Assembly (NCBI RefSeq): GCF_002909375.1
Contig: NZ_PPXD01000015.1
Span: 62,001-126,000 of the forward strand
Direction of reading: 5' to 3'
Length of the DNA stretch: 64,000 bases
Origin: Cryobacterium zongtaii
GTDB taxonomy: Bacteria; Actinomycetota; Actinomycetes; Actinomycetales; Microbacteriaceae
A program made the translations under genes and the position numbers. The notes beneath the pieces were generated by a model that made no database searches, was not told where the DNA came from, and saw nothing but the letters and a program-made list of their open reading frames with translations. Positions within the stretch are counted from its first letter, which is position 1. Each line of letters begins with the position of its first letter. Positions 43,062-52,340 of this stretch are shown here, piece by piece.

Positions 43062-44459
43062 CTACAGTTCGGCGGGGACTTGGGCTCGGGAGACCTCGAC
43101 CATTTCGTGGCGCGGGACGACCTTGACGCGCACACGGCCCTGCTCGGCGCCGAGCGCCAGCTCGTGCTGGTCGAGGTGGTGCCAGCCGTCGAGGTTGGTG
43201 TACGCCACGCCGCGGGACTCCAGCAGCTCCACGATGCTCTGCTCCTCGGGCGCTTCTGGCCGCCACCAGTTGCCGACGTCGTTGATCAGGTGCCGCACGG
43301 TCTCCATCGCGTCGGACTTGGTGTGCCCGATCAGGCCCACCGGTCCGCGCTTGATCCAGCCGGTGGCGTAGACGCCGTACATCTGCTGGCTGCCGGTGCT
43401 GGACTCGAAGCCGGGCTCACCCTTCCAGAGCACTTGGCCCTCGCGGTTGGGGATCACGCCGCGCTTCTTGTCGAACGGGATGCCGGGCAACGACGAGCCG
43501 TAGTAGCCGACCGCCCGGTAGATGGCCTGGATCGGCAGCTCGCGGATCTCGCCGGTGCCGTGCACACCGCCATGGCCATCCGGTGCGGTGCGCTCGTACC
43601 GGAAGCCGCCGACGTGGCCGTTGCCGTCGTCGGTGACCTCCACCGGTCGGGCGAAGAAGTGCAGGTGCAGCCGACGCGATGCCTGGCCGGTCTCCCGCTT
43701 CCGCCACTGGTTGAGCACCTTGTCGATCACGAAGACCTGCTTGTTGCTGGCCACCGCCGCGCGGGCGGCGTCGTCGTAGTCGAAGTCCTCGTCGTAGACG
43801 ATGATGTCCACGTCGGGCAGCTCGCCGAGTTCGCGCAGCTCCAGCGGGGTGAACTTCACCGAGGTGGGGCCTCGGCGCCCGAACACGTGCACATCCGTCA
43901 CCGGGGAGGCCTTGAGTCCGTCGTAGACGTTGGCCGGGATCTCGGTGGGCAGCAGGTCGTCGGCGTGCTTGGCGAGCATGCGGGAGACGTCGAGGGCGAC
44001 GTTGCCGTTGCCGATCACGGCGACGGACTTGGCCTCGAGCGGCCAGGTGCGCGGCACGTCGGGGTGGCCGTCGAACCAGCTCACGAACCTCGCGGCACCA
44101 TAGGAGCCCTCGAGTTCGATGCCGGGGATGGGCAGGTTGGCGTCGTGCACGGCGCCGGTGGCGAAGATGACCGCGTTGTAGTGCTTCTTGAGGTCATCGA
44201 GGGTGATGTCCGTGCCGTAGCGCACGTTCCCGAACAGGCGGATGTCGCCGCGGTCCAGTACGTCGCGGAGCGCGTTGATGATGCCCTTGATGCGGGGGTG
44301 GTCCGGCGCCACGCCGTAACGCACCAGCCCGTAGGGGGCCGGCAGGTGGTCGAACAGGTCGATGGAAACGTCGAAGTTTCGCTCGGCCTTCAGGAGGATG
44401 TCTGCGGCGTAGATGCCGGCGGGGCCCGCACCGACGATGGCCAATCGCAACTTGGTCAT
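43062..44459 (-). CDS. Ferredoxin/adrenodoxin-type NADP+ reductase (FprA-like)
   Basis: 465-residue FAD flavoprotein that passes electrons between NADPH and ferredoxin. The FAD motif is LAIVGAGPAGIYAADILLK, the NADP motif VAVIGNGNVALDVSRML, and the family signatures PYGLVRYGVAPDHPRIK and ATGWIKRGPVGLIGHTKSDA are present. This matches mycobacterial FprA. The ATG at 44459 follows an AAAGG site. It lies 10 bp downstream of the polyprenyl synthase gene, so it is co-transcribed with menaquinone genes. Confidence 0.93.
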   Translation of the reverse strand: MTKLRLAIVGAGPAGIYAADILLKAERNFDVSIDLFDHLPAPYGLVRYGVAPDHPRIKGIINALRDVLDRGDIRLFGNVRYGTDITLDDLKKHYNAVIFATGAVHDANLPIPGIELEGSYGAARFVSWFDGHPDVPRTWPLEAKSVAVIGNGNVALDVSRMLAKHADDLLPTEIPANVYDGLKASPVTDVHVFGRRGPTSVKFTPLELRELGELPDVDIIVYDEDFDYDDAARAAVASNKQVFVIDKVLNQWRKRETGQASRRLHLHFFARPVEVTDDGNGHVGGFRYERTAPDGHGGVHGTGEIRELPIQAIYRAVGYYGSSLPGIPFDKKRGVIPNREGQVLWKGEPGFESSTGSQQMYGVYATGWIKRGPVGLIGHTKSDAMETVRHLINDVGNWWRPEAPEEQSIVELLESRGVAYTNLDGWHHLDQHELALGAEQGRVRVKVVPRHEMVEVSRAQVPAEL

Positions 44460-44469
44460 GGAAGCCTTT

Positions 44470-45540
44470 CTAGCTGGATCGCTCGACGATGGTCTCGGCG
44501 AAGCGGGTGAGCGCCTTCTTGACCGAGCCGTTCGGCAGGGGGGCAAGGGCGGCAACGGCATCACGGGCCCAACCGTGGGCCTCCGCGAGGGTCTGGGTGG
44601 TCACGTCGTGTTCGCGCAGAGCCGTGATGGCGGAGTCGGCGGCCTCGGTGGCCACGCCGGCGCTGCTCATCACATCGGCCTCGAGGCGGGCGGCCAGGTC
44701 GGCGGCGCGCACATCCGTTGCCGCACGCTCACGTAGGCGCAGCAGCGGCAGGGTGGCGACCCCGGCGCGCAGATCGGTGCCGGGCACCTTGCCGGTCGCC
44801 TCGGGCTGCGGCGACAGGTCGAGCACGTCGTCGATGAGCTGGAAGGCCACACCGATCCGCTCGCCGAAGAGCACGACCGGCTCCTCGAATTTCTCGGGAG
44901 CATTGGAGAAGATGATCCCGGCCTGGGCGGCGGCGGCGATCAGGGAGCCGGTCTTGTCGGCGAGCACCTGGATGTAGTGCTCGATCGGGTCCTCGCCGTC
45001 CTTGGGTCCGACGGTCTCGTGCAGCTGGCCGAGCACCAGGCGTTCGAAGGTGTCGCCCTGCAGGCGCACGGCGCGTTCGCCGAGCCTGCCCATCAGCTGG
45101 TTGGCGCGGGAGAAGAGCAGGTCGCCGGCGAGGATGGCGATGGAGTTGCCCCAGACCACCTGGGCGCTGGGCACGCCGCGGCGCTTCTCGGCATCGTCCA
45201 TGACGTCGTCGTGGTACAGCGAGGCGAGGTGGGTGATCTCGATGGCGGCGGCCGCGCGGACCACGTCGGGGATGGTGCCGTCGCCGAGGTGGGAGGTGAG
45301 CAGCGCGAGCATCGGGCGCACGCGCTTGCCGCCGGCGTTGAGCAGGTACCGGCTGGTCACGGCGGCGATCTCGTCGGCGAAGACGAGTTCACCCAGCAGA
45401 GTCGTCTTCACCTCTTCGAGGCCTTTGTCGATGCTGGCAGCCAGGCCGCGGTCGGCGGGGGTGGAGAAGATTCGATCGCTCAGGCCCAGCTGCGACGTTA
45501 CCGACGGGCTCCGGCGGGCCACGGGGGCGGTCAATTTCAC
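44470..45540 (-). CDS. Polyprenyl diphosphate synthase
   Basis: 356-residue trans-isoprenyl diphosphate synthase that makes the side chain for menaquinone. It contains the first Asp-rich motif SLYHDDVMDDAEKRRG, the KTGSLIAAAAQAG segment and the second motif QLIDDVLDLSP. The location between menG and fprA and close to menF favours quinone use. Residues before the first Asp motif set chain length, but I cannot assign the number of isoprene units from sequence. It is probably leaderless (TAGGCT, 6 nt, GTG). Confidence 0.92.
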   Translation of the reverse strand: MKLTAPVARRSPSVTSQLGLSDRIFSTPADRGLAASIDKGLEEVKTTLLGELVFADEIAAVTSRYLLNAGGKRVRPMLALLTSHLGDGTIPDVVRAAAAIEITHLASLYHDDVMDDAEKRRGVPSAQVVWGNSIAILAGDLLFSRANQLMGRLGERAVRLQGDTFERLVLGQLHETVGPKDGEDPIEHYIQVLADKTGSLIAAAAQAGIIFSNAPEKFEEPVVLFGERIGVAFQLIDDVLDLSPQPEATGKVPGTDLRAGVATLPLLRLRERAATDVRAADLAARLEADVMSSAGVATEAADSAITALREHDVTTQTLAEAHGWARDAVAALAPLPNGSVKKALTRFAETIVERSS

Positions 45541-45546
45541 TCTGTC

Positions 45547-45552
45547 AGCCTA
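45547..45552 (-). promoter_or_regulatory. -10 hexamer TAGGCT, leaderless polyprenyl synthase
   Basis: TAGGCT on the minus strand ends 6 nt before the GTG at 45540. Confidence 0.6.
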
Positions 45553-45571
45553 ACGATCGGATCTGGGAGTT

Positions 45572-46297
45572 TCAGGAGGTTGAAGCGGGGGCGTGCTCGG
45601 TCTTGATTCCGCGGTGCAGAGCCACGATACCGAGACTGAGGTTGCGGTACGCCACGGCATCGTATCCGGCGTCGCGCAGCCAGGCGCTGAGGGTGGGCTG
45701 GTTCGGCCAGGCCGCGATGGACTCGCCCAGGTAGTCGTAGGCCTCGGCGTTGGAGGACGCCAGCTTCACGATGCGCGGCATCACATGATTGAGGTAGGCG
45801 AAGTAGCCCACCCGGATGGGCGCGACGGGCGGCGTGGAGAACTCGCAGATGACCACGCGGCCGCCGGGCTTGGTGACCCTGTAGAACTCCGCGAGGGCCT
45901 TCTTGGGCTCCACCACGTTGCGCAGGCCGAACGAGATGGTGACGGCGTCGAACTCGCCGTCCTTGAACGGCAGCTGGGTGGCATCCGCCTGCACGAACTC
46001 AACGTTGGGGTTGTCCGCGTGCCGTTCGCGGCCCACCTTGATCATGCCCGCGGAGAAGTCGGCAGCCACCACGTGCGCGCCGGTGTGCGCGAGGGCCACG
46101 CTGGAGGTGCCGGTGCCGGCCGCAATGTCGAGGATCCGCTCGCCGCGGCGCGGGTTGACGGCCCTGGTCGTGGCGACGCGCCACAACGAGGCGTTGCCCA
46201 CCGAGAGCAACGCGTTGGTGCGGTCGTAGTGGGTCGAGACCAAATCGAACATGGCGGCGACCTGCGCGGGCTGCTTATTTAGATCTGCTCTACTCAC
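45572..46297 (-). CDS. menG: Demethylmenaquinone methyltransferase
   Basis: 241-residue SAM-dependent methyltransferase of the UbiE/MenG family, which performs the last step of menaquinone synthesis. It has the family opener FDLVSTHYDRTNALLSVG, motif I ILDIAAGTGTSSVALA, FDAVTISFGLRNV and the C-terminal PGGRVVICEFSTPP. It lies 31 bp upstream of the polyprenyl synthase and is divergent from menF. TAGACT lies 6 nt before the GTG. Confidence 0.94.
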   Translation of the reverse strand: MSRADLNKQPAQVAAMFDLVSTHYDRTNALLSVGNASLWRVATTRAVNPRRGERILDIAAGTGTSSVALAHTGAHVVAADFSAGMIKVGRERHADNPNVEFVQADATQLPFKDGEFDAVTISFGLRNVVEPKKALAEFYRVTKPGGRVVICEFSTPPVAPIRVGYFAYLNHVMPRIVKLASSNAEAYDYLGESIAAWPNQPTLSAWLRDAGYDAVAYRNLSLGIVALHRGIKTEHAPASTS

Positions 46298-46303
46298 CGG
46301 TCC

Positions 46304-46309
46304 AGTCTA
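46304..46309 (-). promoter_or_regulatory. -10 hexamer TAGACT, leaderless menG
   Basis: TAGACT on the minus strand ends 6 nt before the GTG at 46297. Confidence 0.6.
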
Positions 46310-46348
46310 GATTGCGACGCGCGGCCCGGGTATCCGCGGGCGCGGGCT

Positions 46349-46354
46349 TAGGGT
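46349..46354 (+). promoter_or_regulatory. -10 hexamer TAGGGT, leaderless menF
   Basis: TAGGGT ends 6 nt before the GTG at 46361. The divergent menG -10 is only 40 bp away, so the two promoters share control DNA. Confidence 0.55.
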
Positions 46355-46360
46355 AGACAA

Positions 46361-47593
46361 GTGAATGCGCCAGCTCTAACGGTTGAGACCTCCCCGATTG
46401 CCGACATTCGCCAGCTGATCCTGCTGCTCGACGAGCGGCAGCCGCTGCTCTGGATGCGCCGCAACCAGGGCCTCGCCGGCATCGGCACTGCCCTGCGCCT
46501 CGAGTTCTCCGGGCCCACCCGCATGACGGATGCCGCCGCCGCCTGGCGCGATGTCGTCGCGGCCGCCACGGTGACCGACCCGCTGGCGCGCACGGGCACC
46601 GGCCTGCTGGCCTTCGGCACCTTCGCCTTCGACGACTCCTCCAGCCAGACCAGCGTGCTCATCGTCCCCGAGCTGATCGTGGGCCGCGAGGACGGTCAGT
46701 GCTGGGTCACCCGGATCTGGCCCACCGGCCAGGCCGCCCCCGAGATTCCGCTGGCGCTGCACCCGCTCGGTGACGAGTACCGCATCTCCCTGCTGCCCGG
46801 CGCCCTCAAGCCGGCCGACTACCGGGCGGCCGTCGCCGCCGCGGTGGACCACATCGGCGCCCAGGAGCTGAGCAAAGTGGTGCTCGCCCGCGACCTCGTC
46901 GGCCGGCTGCCCGCCGAGTCCGACCTGCGTCTGCTGCTGACCGAACTGGCCCTGGGCTACCCGGACTGCTGGACATACGCCGTCGACGGACTCGTCGGTT
47001 CCAGCCCGGAGACCCTGATCCGGGCCGACCACAACGAGGTCAACGCCCGCGTGCTGGCCGGCACCATTTCCCGCGGGGCGGATGCCGCGGCCGACCTCGA
47101 GGCCGCCCTCGCGCTGGCCACTTCGAGCAAGGACGGCGACGAACACGAGTTCGCCGTGCAGAGTGTGCTCGCCGCGCTGCGTCCGCACACCTCGGTGCTC
47201 ACCACGAGTGAGATCCCGTTCACGGTGAAGCTGCCCAACCTGTGGCACCTGGCCACCGACGTCGAGGGCACCCTGAGCGACGGGTCCACCTCCCTCGACC
47301 TGATCGCGGCGATGCACCCGACCGCGGCGGTCGCCGGCACCCCCACGCTGGACGCTCTCGCGCTCATCCGCGAGTTGGAGCCGTTCGACCGCGGTCGCTA
47401 CGCCGGCCCGGTGGGCTGGGTCGGCGCGGACGGCGACGGCGAGTGGGCCATCGCGCTTCGCTGCGCACAGGTGTCCCCCACCGGCGACATCACGGCGTAC
47501 GCCGGCTGCGGCATCGTCCTGGACTCGGACCCCGACCGTGAGCTGGCCGAAACCAAGATGAAATTCCGCCCCGTTGTCGAGGCCTTCGGCTGA
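46361..47593 (+). CDS. menF: Isochorismate synthase
   Basis: 410-residue chorismate-binding enzyme that converts chorismate to isochorismate, the entry step of menaquinone synthesis. The C-terminal ~260 residues show QELSKVVLARDLVGRL (catalytic base region), GSSPETLIRADHNEVNARVLAGTISRG, the metal-binding KDGDEHEFAVQ and MHPTAAVAGTPTLDAL with RGRYAGPVGWVGADGDG. It could in principle feed a siderophore instead, but the men genes on both sides argue for quinone synthesis. Confidence 0.92.
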   Translation: MNAPALTVETSPIADIRQLILLLDERQPLLWMRRNQGLAGIGTALRLEFSGPTRMTDAAAAWRDVVAAATVTDPLARTGTGLLAFGTFAFDDSSSQTSVLIVPELIVGREDGQCWVTRIWPTGQAAPEIPLALHPLGDEYRISLLPGALKPADYRAAVAAAVDHIGAQELSKVVLARDLVGRLPAESDLRLLLTELALGYPDCWTYAVDGLVGSSPETLIRADHNEVNARVLAGTISRGADAAADLEAALALATSSKDGDEHEFAVQSVLAALRPHTSVLTTSEIPFTVKLPNLWHLATDVEGTLSDGSTSLDLIAAMHPTAAVAGTPTLDALALIRELEPFDRGRYAGPVGWVGADGDGEWAIALRCAQVSPTGDITAYAGCGIVLDSDPDRELAETKMKFRPVVEAFG

Positions 47594-47750
47594 CAGCCGC
47601 TCGGGCGCTCGGGCATCCGGTCATCCGCCGGCCAGTCGCCGACCGCAACTGTCCCCGCTCTGGACAAATGGTCCCGGCACACCGGACGCAATTGCCCGTA
47701 GCGGGCCCATTTGGCGGATGTTGCGCGCGGCCGAGCCGGCACGGACAGGC

Positions 47751-48110
47751 CTATCCGGGCAGGTTGCTGGCGGTCTGCACAAGTGTCATCACCATGAAGA
47801 TGATCATGCCGATGTTGAACACCACCGCCCACAACGAAAAGATCAGGCCGATCCGGCCGAAGTTGCGCCGATTCGATCGCCTCTTGGCGAGCACGCTCAG
47901 AATTGCTCCGGTCACTCCGAGCACCAGACCGAACACCGGAAACCATCCGAAGAGGAACGCCACCATGCCGACAACGAGCGCCCACACACCGAGCGCATCT
48001 GCTCCGGCTTTGCCAGCGGACTTCGGCGCCGCCGTCTGCGCGGGATGATGGCGCACAGGTACGCCGACGCTCGATGCGGCCGGGGCCTTCCATGGTGAGT
48101 TCGCGCTCAT
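47751..48110 (-). CDS. Small membrane protein, DUF4190-like
   Basis: 119 residues: ~35 polar N-terminal residues, then GVWALVVGMVAFLFGWFPVFGLVLGVTGAILSVLAKRRSN and a third hydrophobic segment SLWAVVFNIGMIIFMVMTLV. It closely resembles the next gene upstream (same GW-P-V-GL pattern, A-RRSNR motif and LPG/LPA end), so the two arose by duplication. The role is unknown. A TACAGT hexamer lies 5 nt before the ATG. Confidence 0.8.
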   Translation of the reverse strand: MSANSPWKAPAASSVGVPVRHHPAQTAAPKSAGKAGADALGVWALVVGMVAFLFGWFPVFGLVLGVTGAILSVLAKRRSNRRNFGRIGLIFSLWAVVFNIGMIIFMVMTLVQTASNLPG

Positions 48111-48129
48111 GGTGCACTGTACCGCGGGC

Positions 48130-48438
48130 CTAGGCGGGCAGGTTGTTGGCCTGGGTCACAATGAGGACGACCACGATCACGTCGACGACGATGTTGGTCA
48201 ATACCGCCAGGATCGAGAGGATCAGAGCGGTCAGGCCGAGCTCCGGACGGTTCGAGCGCCGCCTGGCCAGGAGGCCGAGGATCACGCCGACGCTGCCGAT
48301 GATCAGGCCGAGCACGGGCATCCAGCCGCAGAGGAATGCGACGACGCCGACGATCATGGCGGACAGGGCGAGCGTGTCTGCCTTGACCCTGGCCGGCGGA
48401 GAGGCGGCGGGTGCGGGTGGTACGGTCCTACCGGGCAT
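48130..48438 (-). CDS. Small membrane protein, DUF4190-like paralogue
   Basis: 102 residues from the ATG at 48438, supported by AAGGAG 7 nt upstream. A Pro/Ala N-terminus precedes LALSAMIVGVVAFLCGWMPVLGLIIGSVGVILGLLARRRSNR and a final span LAVLTNIVVDVIVVVLIV. It lies 19 bp upstream of its paralogue at 47751 and is probably co-transcribed with it. Such proteins often appear as small envelope components without assigned function. Confidence 0.8.
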   Translation of the reverse strand: MPGRTVPPAPAASPPARVKADTLALSAMIVGVVAFLCGWMPVLGLIIGSVGVILGLLARRRSNRPELGLTALILSILAVLTNIVVDVIVVVLIVTQANNLPA

Positions 48439-48581
48439 GGGGCACTCCTTGGCCGTTCCCGCACGTCTGGCACGGAACGAGTGCAACGGTACCAAACCCG
48501 CCAACGCCCCGCACCGCCTGTCGCGCAGAGCGCAGCCGGGCGCACGTGTCCGCACCGGCAACACAAAAGGCCGGCTTCCAG

Positions 48582-50345
48582 TTAGCGGGCCAGGGGGACC
48601 TCGAGCAGGGTCGGGCGGGCCACCGGCGCCGTCAGGGCGCTCTCCAGGGTGCTGCGGGTCGCCGCCCGCGCGTAGTCCCAGCCGTACGCGGTGGCGAGAG
48701 CCTCGAGATTCACTTGCTGCGGGGTGAAGAGCACTCTGTCGATGGCAGACGGGGCGGCGGTGGTCGCCACCTCGAGGCCGTCGAAGATGGTGCCGCCGCC
48801 GTCGTTGCCCACGATCACCTGCAGCCGCGGTCGCACCTCACCGGGCGCAATCAGCAGTGAGCCGGCGTCGTGCAGCAGGGTCACGTCGCCGACGAGCAGC
48901 CGGGTCGTGCCCGTCGACAGCGGATGCGGGCCCGCCTGGCTGGCCAACGCGATGCCCAGCGCCGTGGCAATGGTGCCGTCGATGCCGGCCAGACCACGGT
49001 TGGCGTGCACGGGGATCTTCTTGCCAGCCACCCGGCTGTCCAGCTCGCGGATCAGCCTGGACGCGCCCAGCACCAGGCGGTCGTGCGGCCAGGAGGCGCG
49101 CCACACGGCGTCGGCGAGCATTGCCCGGGTGACCGGGGCCTTCATCGCCGCGAACTCGGCCTTGGACAGGCCGTGGGTGTTGAAGGCCGGGGCGTCGAGC
49201 TCGGTGTCCTCGGCCAGGATGCTCCGGCTCGCCATGACCCACCGGCCCACCCAGGCCCTGGCCTCGCGGGTTCCCGCTACGGCGATCGCCTCGTCGGTGG
49301 CGGCAACGGCCCGCGCGAACCTCGCTACCCGGTGCCCGGGGTTGTACCACTCGAGGCCGGCCGGGGCCACGACGATGGTCTCCACGTCTTCACGCAGTAC
49401 GAGCGCCGGGATCTCCCGGCTGAGGGTGGGGTGGCCGAACACGATCACGCGTTGCACCTGGCCGCCGAAGTCGGCGTCCCCGAGCAGTTCGCGGTAGGCC
49501 ACGACGAGGTTCGGGCCGAACCTGGCGCCGCTGGAGACTTCGGCGATCAGCGGCCAGCCGGCGAGGCGGGCCAGCTCCTCCGCGGCCGGCCCGGCGCCGG
49601 CGCCGGCGACGACGACGGTGCGGGGACCCGGCGGCAACGGATGCGGCGGATCGGCGGGCGCCGCCGCATCCGGCCGGCCCGGCAGGGACGCAGCAGCGGC
49701 GACGGCCTCGAGCTCGACGGCGGCCGACAGCGGCTCACGGAACGCCAAGTTCAGCTGCACGGGGCCGGGGTTGTTCGTCTGGGCGCCCAGCGCCGTCGTG
49801 TAGGCCAGCCGGGCCAGGGCGATCGCGATGTCCGACTCCCCCACGGTTCCGTCGGGGGCCGCCACGTCCTCGCAGAGACGCACGGCCTCCGCAAAGATCC
49901 CCGGCTGCACGGTGGTCTGGTTCGAACGGATGCCCCGCAGCTCGGCCGGCCTGTCGGCGGTGAGCAGGATCATGGGCACCACGGAATGGTGTGCCTCGAG
50001 CACCGCGGGATGCAGGTTGGCCACGGCGGTGCCGGAGGTGCAGACCACCAGCGCGGGGCGACCGCTCTCGATGGCGAGCCCGAGCGCGAGAAAGCCCGCC
50101 CCGCGCTCGTCGATGCGCACGTGCAGGCGCAGCAGGCCGAGCCGTTCGAATTCGGTGGCTGCCAGCGCCAGCGCCTGGGACCGTGACCCCGGGCTGAGCA
50201 CGATGTCGCGCACACCGAGGCTCACGAACTCGGCCAGCAATGCCGCGCTGAAGTCGGTGGCGGGGCTGCCGCTCGGCGCGACCGGACGCACGAGTGCGGT
50301 GTCAGGCAGGGTGGTCGAGCCGGAAACGTCGGTGGTCTCAGGCAT
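48582..50345 (-). CDS. menD: SEPHCHC synthase
   Basis: 587-residue ThDP-dependent enzyme that joins 2-oxoglutarate to isochorismate. The Pyr domain has [17 protein letters not shown] with the MenD hallmark SPGSRS, followed by [17 protein letters not shown] and [16 protein letters not shown]. The PP domain has ALGIALASQ and the Mg/ThDP motif [16 protein letters not shown]. The ATG at 50345 overlaps the end of the preceding small gene by 8 nt. It is the second enzyme of the pathway, next to menF across the DUF4190 pair. Confidence 0.95.
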   Translation of the reverse strand: MPETTDVSGSTTLPDTALVRPVAPSGSPATDFSAALLAEFVSLGVRDIVLSPGSRSQALALAATEFERLGLLRLHVRIDERGAGFLALGLAIESGRPALVVCTSGTAVANLHPAVLEAHHSVVPMILLTADRPAELRGIRSNQTTVQPGIFAEAVRLCEDVAAPDGTVGESDIAIALARLAYTTALGAQTNNPGPVQLNLAFREPLSAAVELEAVAAAASLPGRPDAAAPADPPHPLPPGPRTVVVAGAGAGPAAEELARLAGWPLIAEVSSGARFGPNLVVAYRELLGDADFGGQVQRVIVFGHPTLSREIPALVLREDVETIVVAPAGLEWYNPGHRVARFARAVAATDEAIAVAGTREARAWVGRWVMASRSILAEDTELDAPAFNTHGLSKAEFAAMKAPVTRAMLADAVWRASWPHDRLVLGASRLIRELDSRVAGKKIPVHANRGLAGIDGTIATALGIALASQAGPHPLSTGTTRLLVGDVTLLHDAGSLLIAPGEVRPRLQVIVGNDGGGTIFDGLEVATTAAPSAIDRVLFTPQQVNLEALATAYGWDYARAATRSTLESALTAPVARPTLLEVPLAR

Positions 50346-50772
50346 CCCGTCGGCCCGGCTGGTCACCCTCACCGGGTTCGGTCTTCTTGGGGTCGACTCC
50401 GGCGGTGCCGGGGTGGGACGTGTCGTCGGCCGGCGGGTCCATCTTGTCGAAGTCGGCCAGTTCCTGCTCGAGATCGCGGATGCGCTGGTCCTGGTCCTTC
50501 ACGCGGTCCAGGCCGCGCAGGAAGTCGGGGTCGTCGTCGGGGGCCATCGACCGGGTGACCCGGCCGCCGGTGTTCGCGGCGGTGCTGCGGCGGCCGCGAC
50601 CGATCACCAGCCACAGCACGGCGCCGATCACCGGCAGCAGGATGATCATCAGGATCCAGGCCCACCGGGGCACGCCACGTATACGATTGCGGTCGAACAG
50701 CGCGCAATCCACCACCGCATACACGGTGAGAATGACGACGACGACTCCGAGGCCGAACAACAGGCGGAACAT
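50338..50772 (-). CDS. PLD-nuclease N-terminal-like (PLDc_N) membrane protein
   Basis: 144-residue protein with two N-terminal spans ([21 protein letters not shown] and [21 protein letters not shown]) matching the PLDc_N module that begins cardiolipin synthases, including [16 protein letters not shown]. No phospholipase D HKD motif follows; the rest is a charged tail with a short coiled coil ([21 protein letters not shown]). It overlaps menD by 8 nt, and a TACAAT box sits 7 nt before the ATG. Confidence 0.82.
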   Translation of the reverse strand: MFRLLFGLGVVVVILTVYAVVDCALFDRNRIRGVPRWAWILMIILLPVIGAVLWLVIGRGRRSTAANTGGRVTRSMAPDDDPDFLRGLDRVKDQDQRIRDLEQELADFDKMDPPADDTSHPGTAGVDPKKTEPGEGDQPGRRDA

Positions 50773-50779
50773 GCTGCTA

Positions 50780-50785
50780 ATTGTA
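50780..50785 (-). promoter_or_regulatory. -10 hexamer TACAAT, leaderless PLDc_N-menD operon
   Basis: TACAAT on the minus strand ends 7 nt before the ATG at 50772; it is the closest match to TATAAT among the leaderless promoters here. Confidence 0.65.
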
Positions 50786-50830
50786 GGCCGGTCAGCCGAG
50801 AGATCGGTGAGTACTCTCAGCGGCACGGTT

Positions 50831-50836
50831 TAAGCT
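50831..50836 (+). promoter_or_regulatory. -10 hexamer TAAGCT, leaderless DUF4229 gene
   Basis: TAAGCT ends 6 nt before the ATG at 50843. It is 45 bp from the divergent TACAAT box. Confidence 0.6.
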
Positions 50837-50842
50837 GCAGGT

Positions 50843-51148
50843 ATGAAAGCTGTTCCGGCCTGGTTGGTCTTCACCGTGCTCCGCGTCCTGATGTTCGTCG
50901 TTCCCTTCGTGGTGCTGTCGCTGCTGGGCATCGAGGGCTGGTTGGCGGCGCTGCTCGCCGCGGTGATCGGCCTGTGCCTGTCCTACATTTTCCTTCGCGC
51001 CCGGCGCGAAACGGTGGCCCGCGGTCTCTACGAGGTGCGGCACCGCGACAAGGAGCCCGTGCACCCGGATGCCGAGTCGGAGGACGCCGCCGTCGACCGG
51101 GCCGCGGCTTCCCAGACCAACGTCGGCCGCACCCCGCCCGCGCCGTAG
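50843..51148 (+). CDS. DUF4229 membrane protein
   Basis: 101 residues with two spans (AWLVFTVLRVLMFVVPFVVLS and LAALLAAVIGLCLSYIFL) and a charged C-terminus that begins RARRETVARGLYEVR, as in actinobacterial DUF4229 proteins. Such genes commonly lie near menaquinone genes. The function is unknown. It is divergent from the menD operon and convergent with menA. Confidence 0.82.
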   Translation: MKAVPAWLVFTVLRVLMFVVPFVVLSLLGIEGWLAALLAAVIGLCLSYIFLRARRETVARGLYEVRHRDKEPVHPDAESEDAAVDRAAASQTNVGRTPPAP

Positions 51149-51192
51149 TCATCCGCTCATAGTCATCCGCTGAGCGGGCGGCTCGACGCTAT

Positions 51193-51218
51193 CTGTTGCC
51201 GCTGCGGGCAACAGTTGT
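51193..51218. terminator. Hairpin between DUF4229 gene and menA
   Basis: Arms CTGTTGCC and GGCAACAG with a 6-nt loop, followed by TTGT. It lies between convergent genes. A short tandem TAGTCATCCGCT duplication occurs just before it. Confidence 0.5.
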
Positions 51219-51222
51219 GCCG

Positions 51223-52263
51223 TTACAGGGCGAAGGCCAGCCCAAGCGTGATGCCGTAGAGCAGCGCCGCCAAGCTGGTGAGCTTGAGCACCAGGATCAG
51301 TTCCTTCGCGGTCTTCGCGGTCGCCACGATCAGGCAGGCCGGCAGCACCAGGAGCAGCACGAAGAAGGTGAGCCAGGCCAGCGGGTAGAACAGCGCGAAG
51401 AAGCCCGCGATGGCGAAGGGCACCAGCAGGAACACGCAGAACACCACGCGGGATGCCCGGGCGCCGATCCACACGGCGAGGGTGCGCTTGCCGGCGGCCT
51501 TGTCCGGCTTGATGTCGCGCAGGTTGTTCACCATCAGCACCGCGCAGGCGATCAGGCCGATGGCGACGGCGCTCAGCCAGCTCTCCAGGTTGACGGTGCC
51601 CACCTGCACGTAGGTGGTGCCGACCGTGGCCACCAGGCCGAAGAAGACGAACACGAACAGTTCGCCCAGGCCCAGGTAGCCGTACGGCTTCTTACCGCCG
51701 GTGTAGAACCAGGCCGCCACGATGGCCAGGGCGCCCACGGCGAGCAACCACCAGTACTGGCTCACCACCACGAGCACCAGGCCGGCGACGGCGGCGATGC
51801 CGAAGAAGGCCAGCGCCACGGTGAGCACGGCGCGGGGCTTGGCGGCTCCCCCACCGGTGAGGCGAGCCGGGCCGACCCGGTGGTTGTCGGTGCCGCGGAT
51901 GCCGTCGGAATAGTCGTTCGCGTAGTTCACACCGATCTGCAGGCTCACCGCCACCACCAGCGCGAGCAGTGCCCGCACCCAGTGGAACTCGCCGGCGCCA
52001 CCGGCCACGACAGCGGCTCCGGTTCCCAGCGCCACCGGCGCCACGGCCAGCGGCAGGGTGCGGAGGCGCGCACCGGAGATCCAGTCGCCGGCAGTTGCCG
52101 GCCCGCTGCGTGCGGGTCCGGTCCTCGCAGCGTTCTTCCGGGCCGGGTTGCCCGATTTCGCCGGGTACTTGGGCCCGGTCGGTGCCGTGTTCCGGGCGCC
52201 GTTCTGGCTGGTCTGACGGGACTTCTGTTGTTTCGGCTCGTTCGGCCGCGCTCCATGTGCCAC
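51223..52263 (-). CDS. menA: 1,4-dihydroxy-2-naphthoate polyprenyltransferase
   Basis: UbiA-family membrane prenyltransferase that attaches the isoprenoid chain to DHNA. After a ~65-residue basic/Pro/Asn N-terminus, eight to nine spans follow. The first Asp motif is GVNYANDYSDGIRGTDNHRVGPARLTGGG-like (NYANDYSDG) and the second is NNLRDIKPDKAAGKRTLAV. This matches MenA rather than heme or chlorophyll UbiA members. TAACAT lies 6 nt before the GTG. The long basic N-terminus is unusual; an internal start is possible. Confidence 0.92.
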   Translation of the reverse strand: MAHGARPNEPKQQKSRQTSQNGARNTAPTGPKYPAKSGNPARKNAARTGPARSGPATAGDWISGARLRTLPLAVAPVALGTGAAVVAGGAGEFHWVRALLALVVAVSLQIGVNYANDYSDGIRGTDNHRVGPARLTGGGAAKPRAVLTVALAFFGIAAVAGLVLVVVSQYWWLLAVGALAIVAAWFYTGGKKPYGYLGLGELFVFVFFGLVATVGTTYVQVGTVNLESWLSAVAIGLIACAVLMVNNLRDIKPDKAAGKRTLAVWIGARASRVVFCVFLLVPFAIAGFFALFYPLAWLTFFVLLLVLPACLIVATAKTAKELILVLKLTSLAALLYGITLGLAFAL

Positions 52264-52269
52264 GCCCTC

Positions 52270-52275
52270 ATGTTA
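52270..52275 (-). promoter_or_regulatory. -10 hexamer TAACAT, leaderless menA
   Basis: TAACAT on the minus strand ends 6 nt before the GTG at 52263, which supports the long N-terminus. Confidence 0.6.
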
Positions 52276-52340
52276 CCGGCCGCATCCGGGTCTCCGCCGG
52301 GTCACCGCCGGGCCGCCGGGCGGTCCCGCGGGCCGGGCCC

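Noticed and set aside
46298..46360. A toxin-antitoxin or defence system among the small genes
   Set aside because: The divergent menG/menF gap has only the two promoters, and the small membrane genes nearby carry no toxin, nuclease or defence motifs.
50338..50772. Phospholipase D / cardiolipin synthase
   Set aside because: Only the two-span N-terminal PLDc_N part is present; there is no HKD catalytic motif and the protein ends after a coiled coil.
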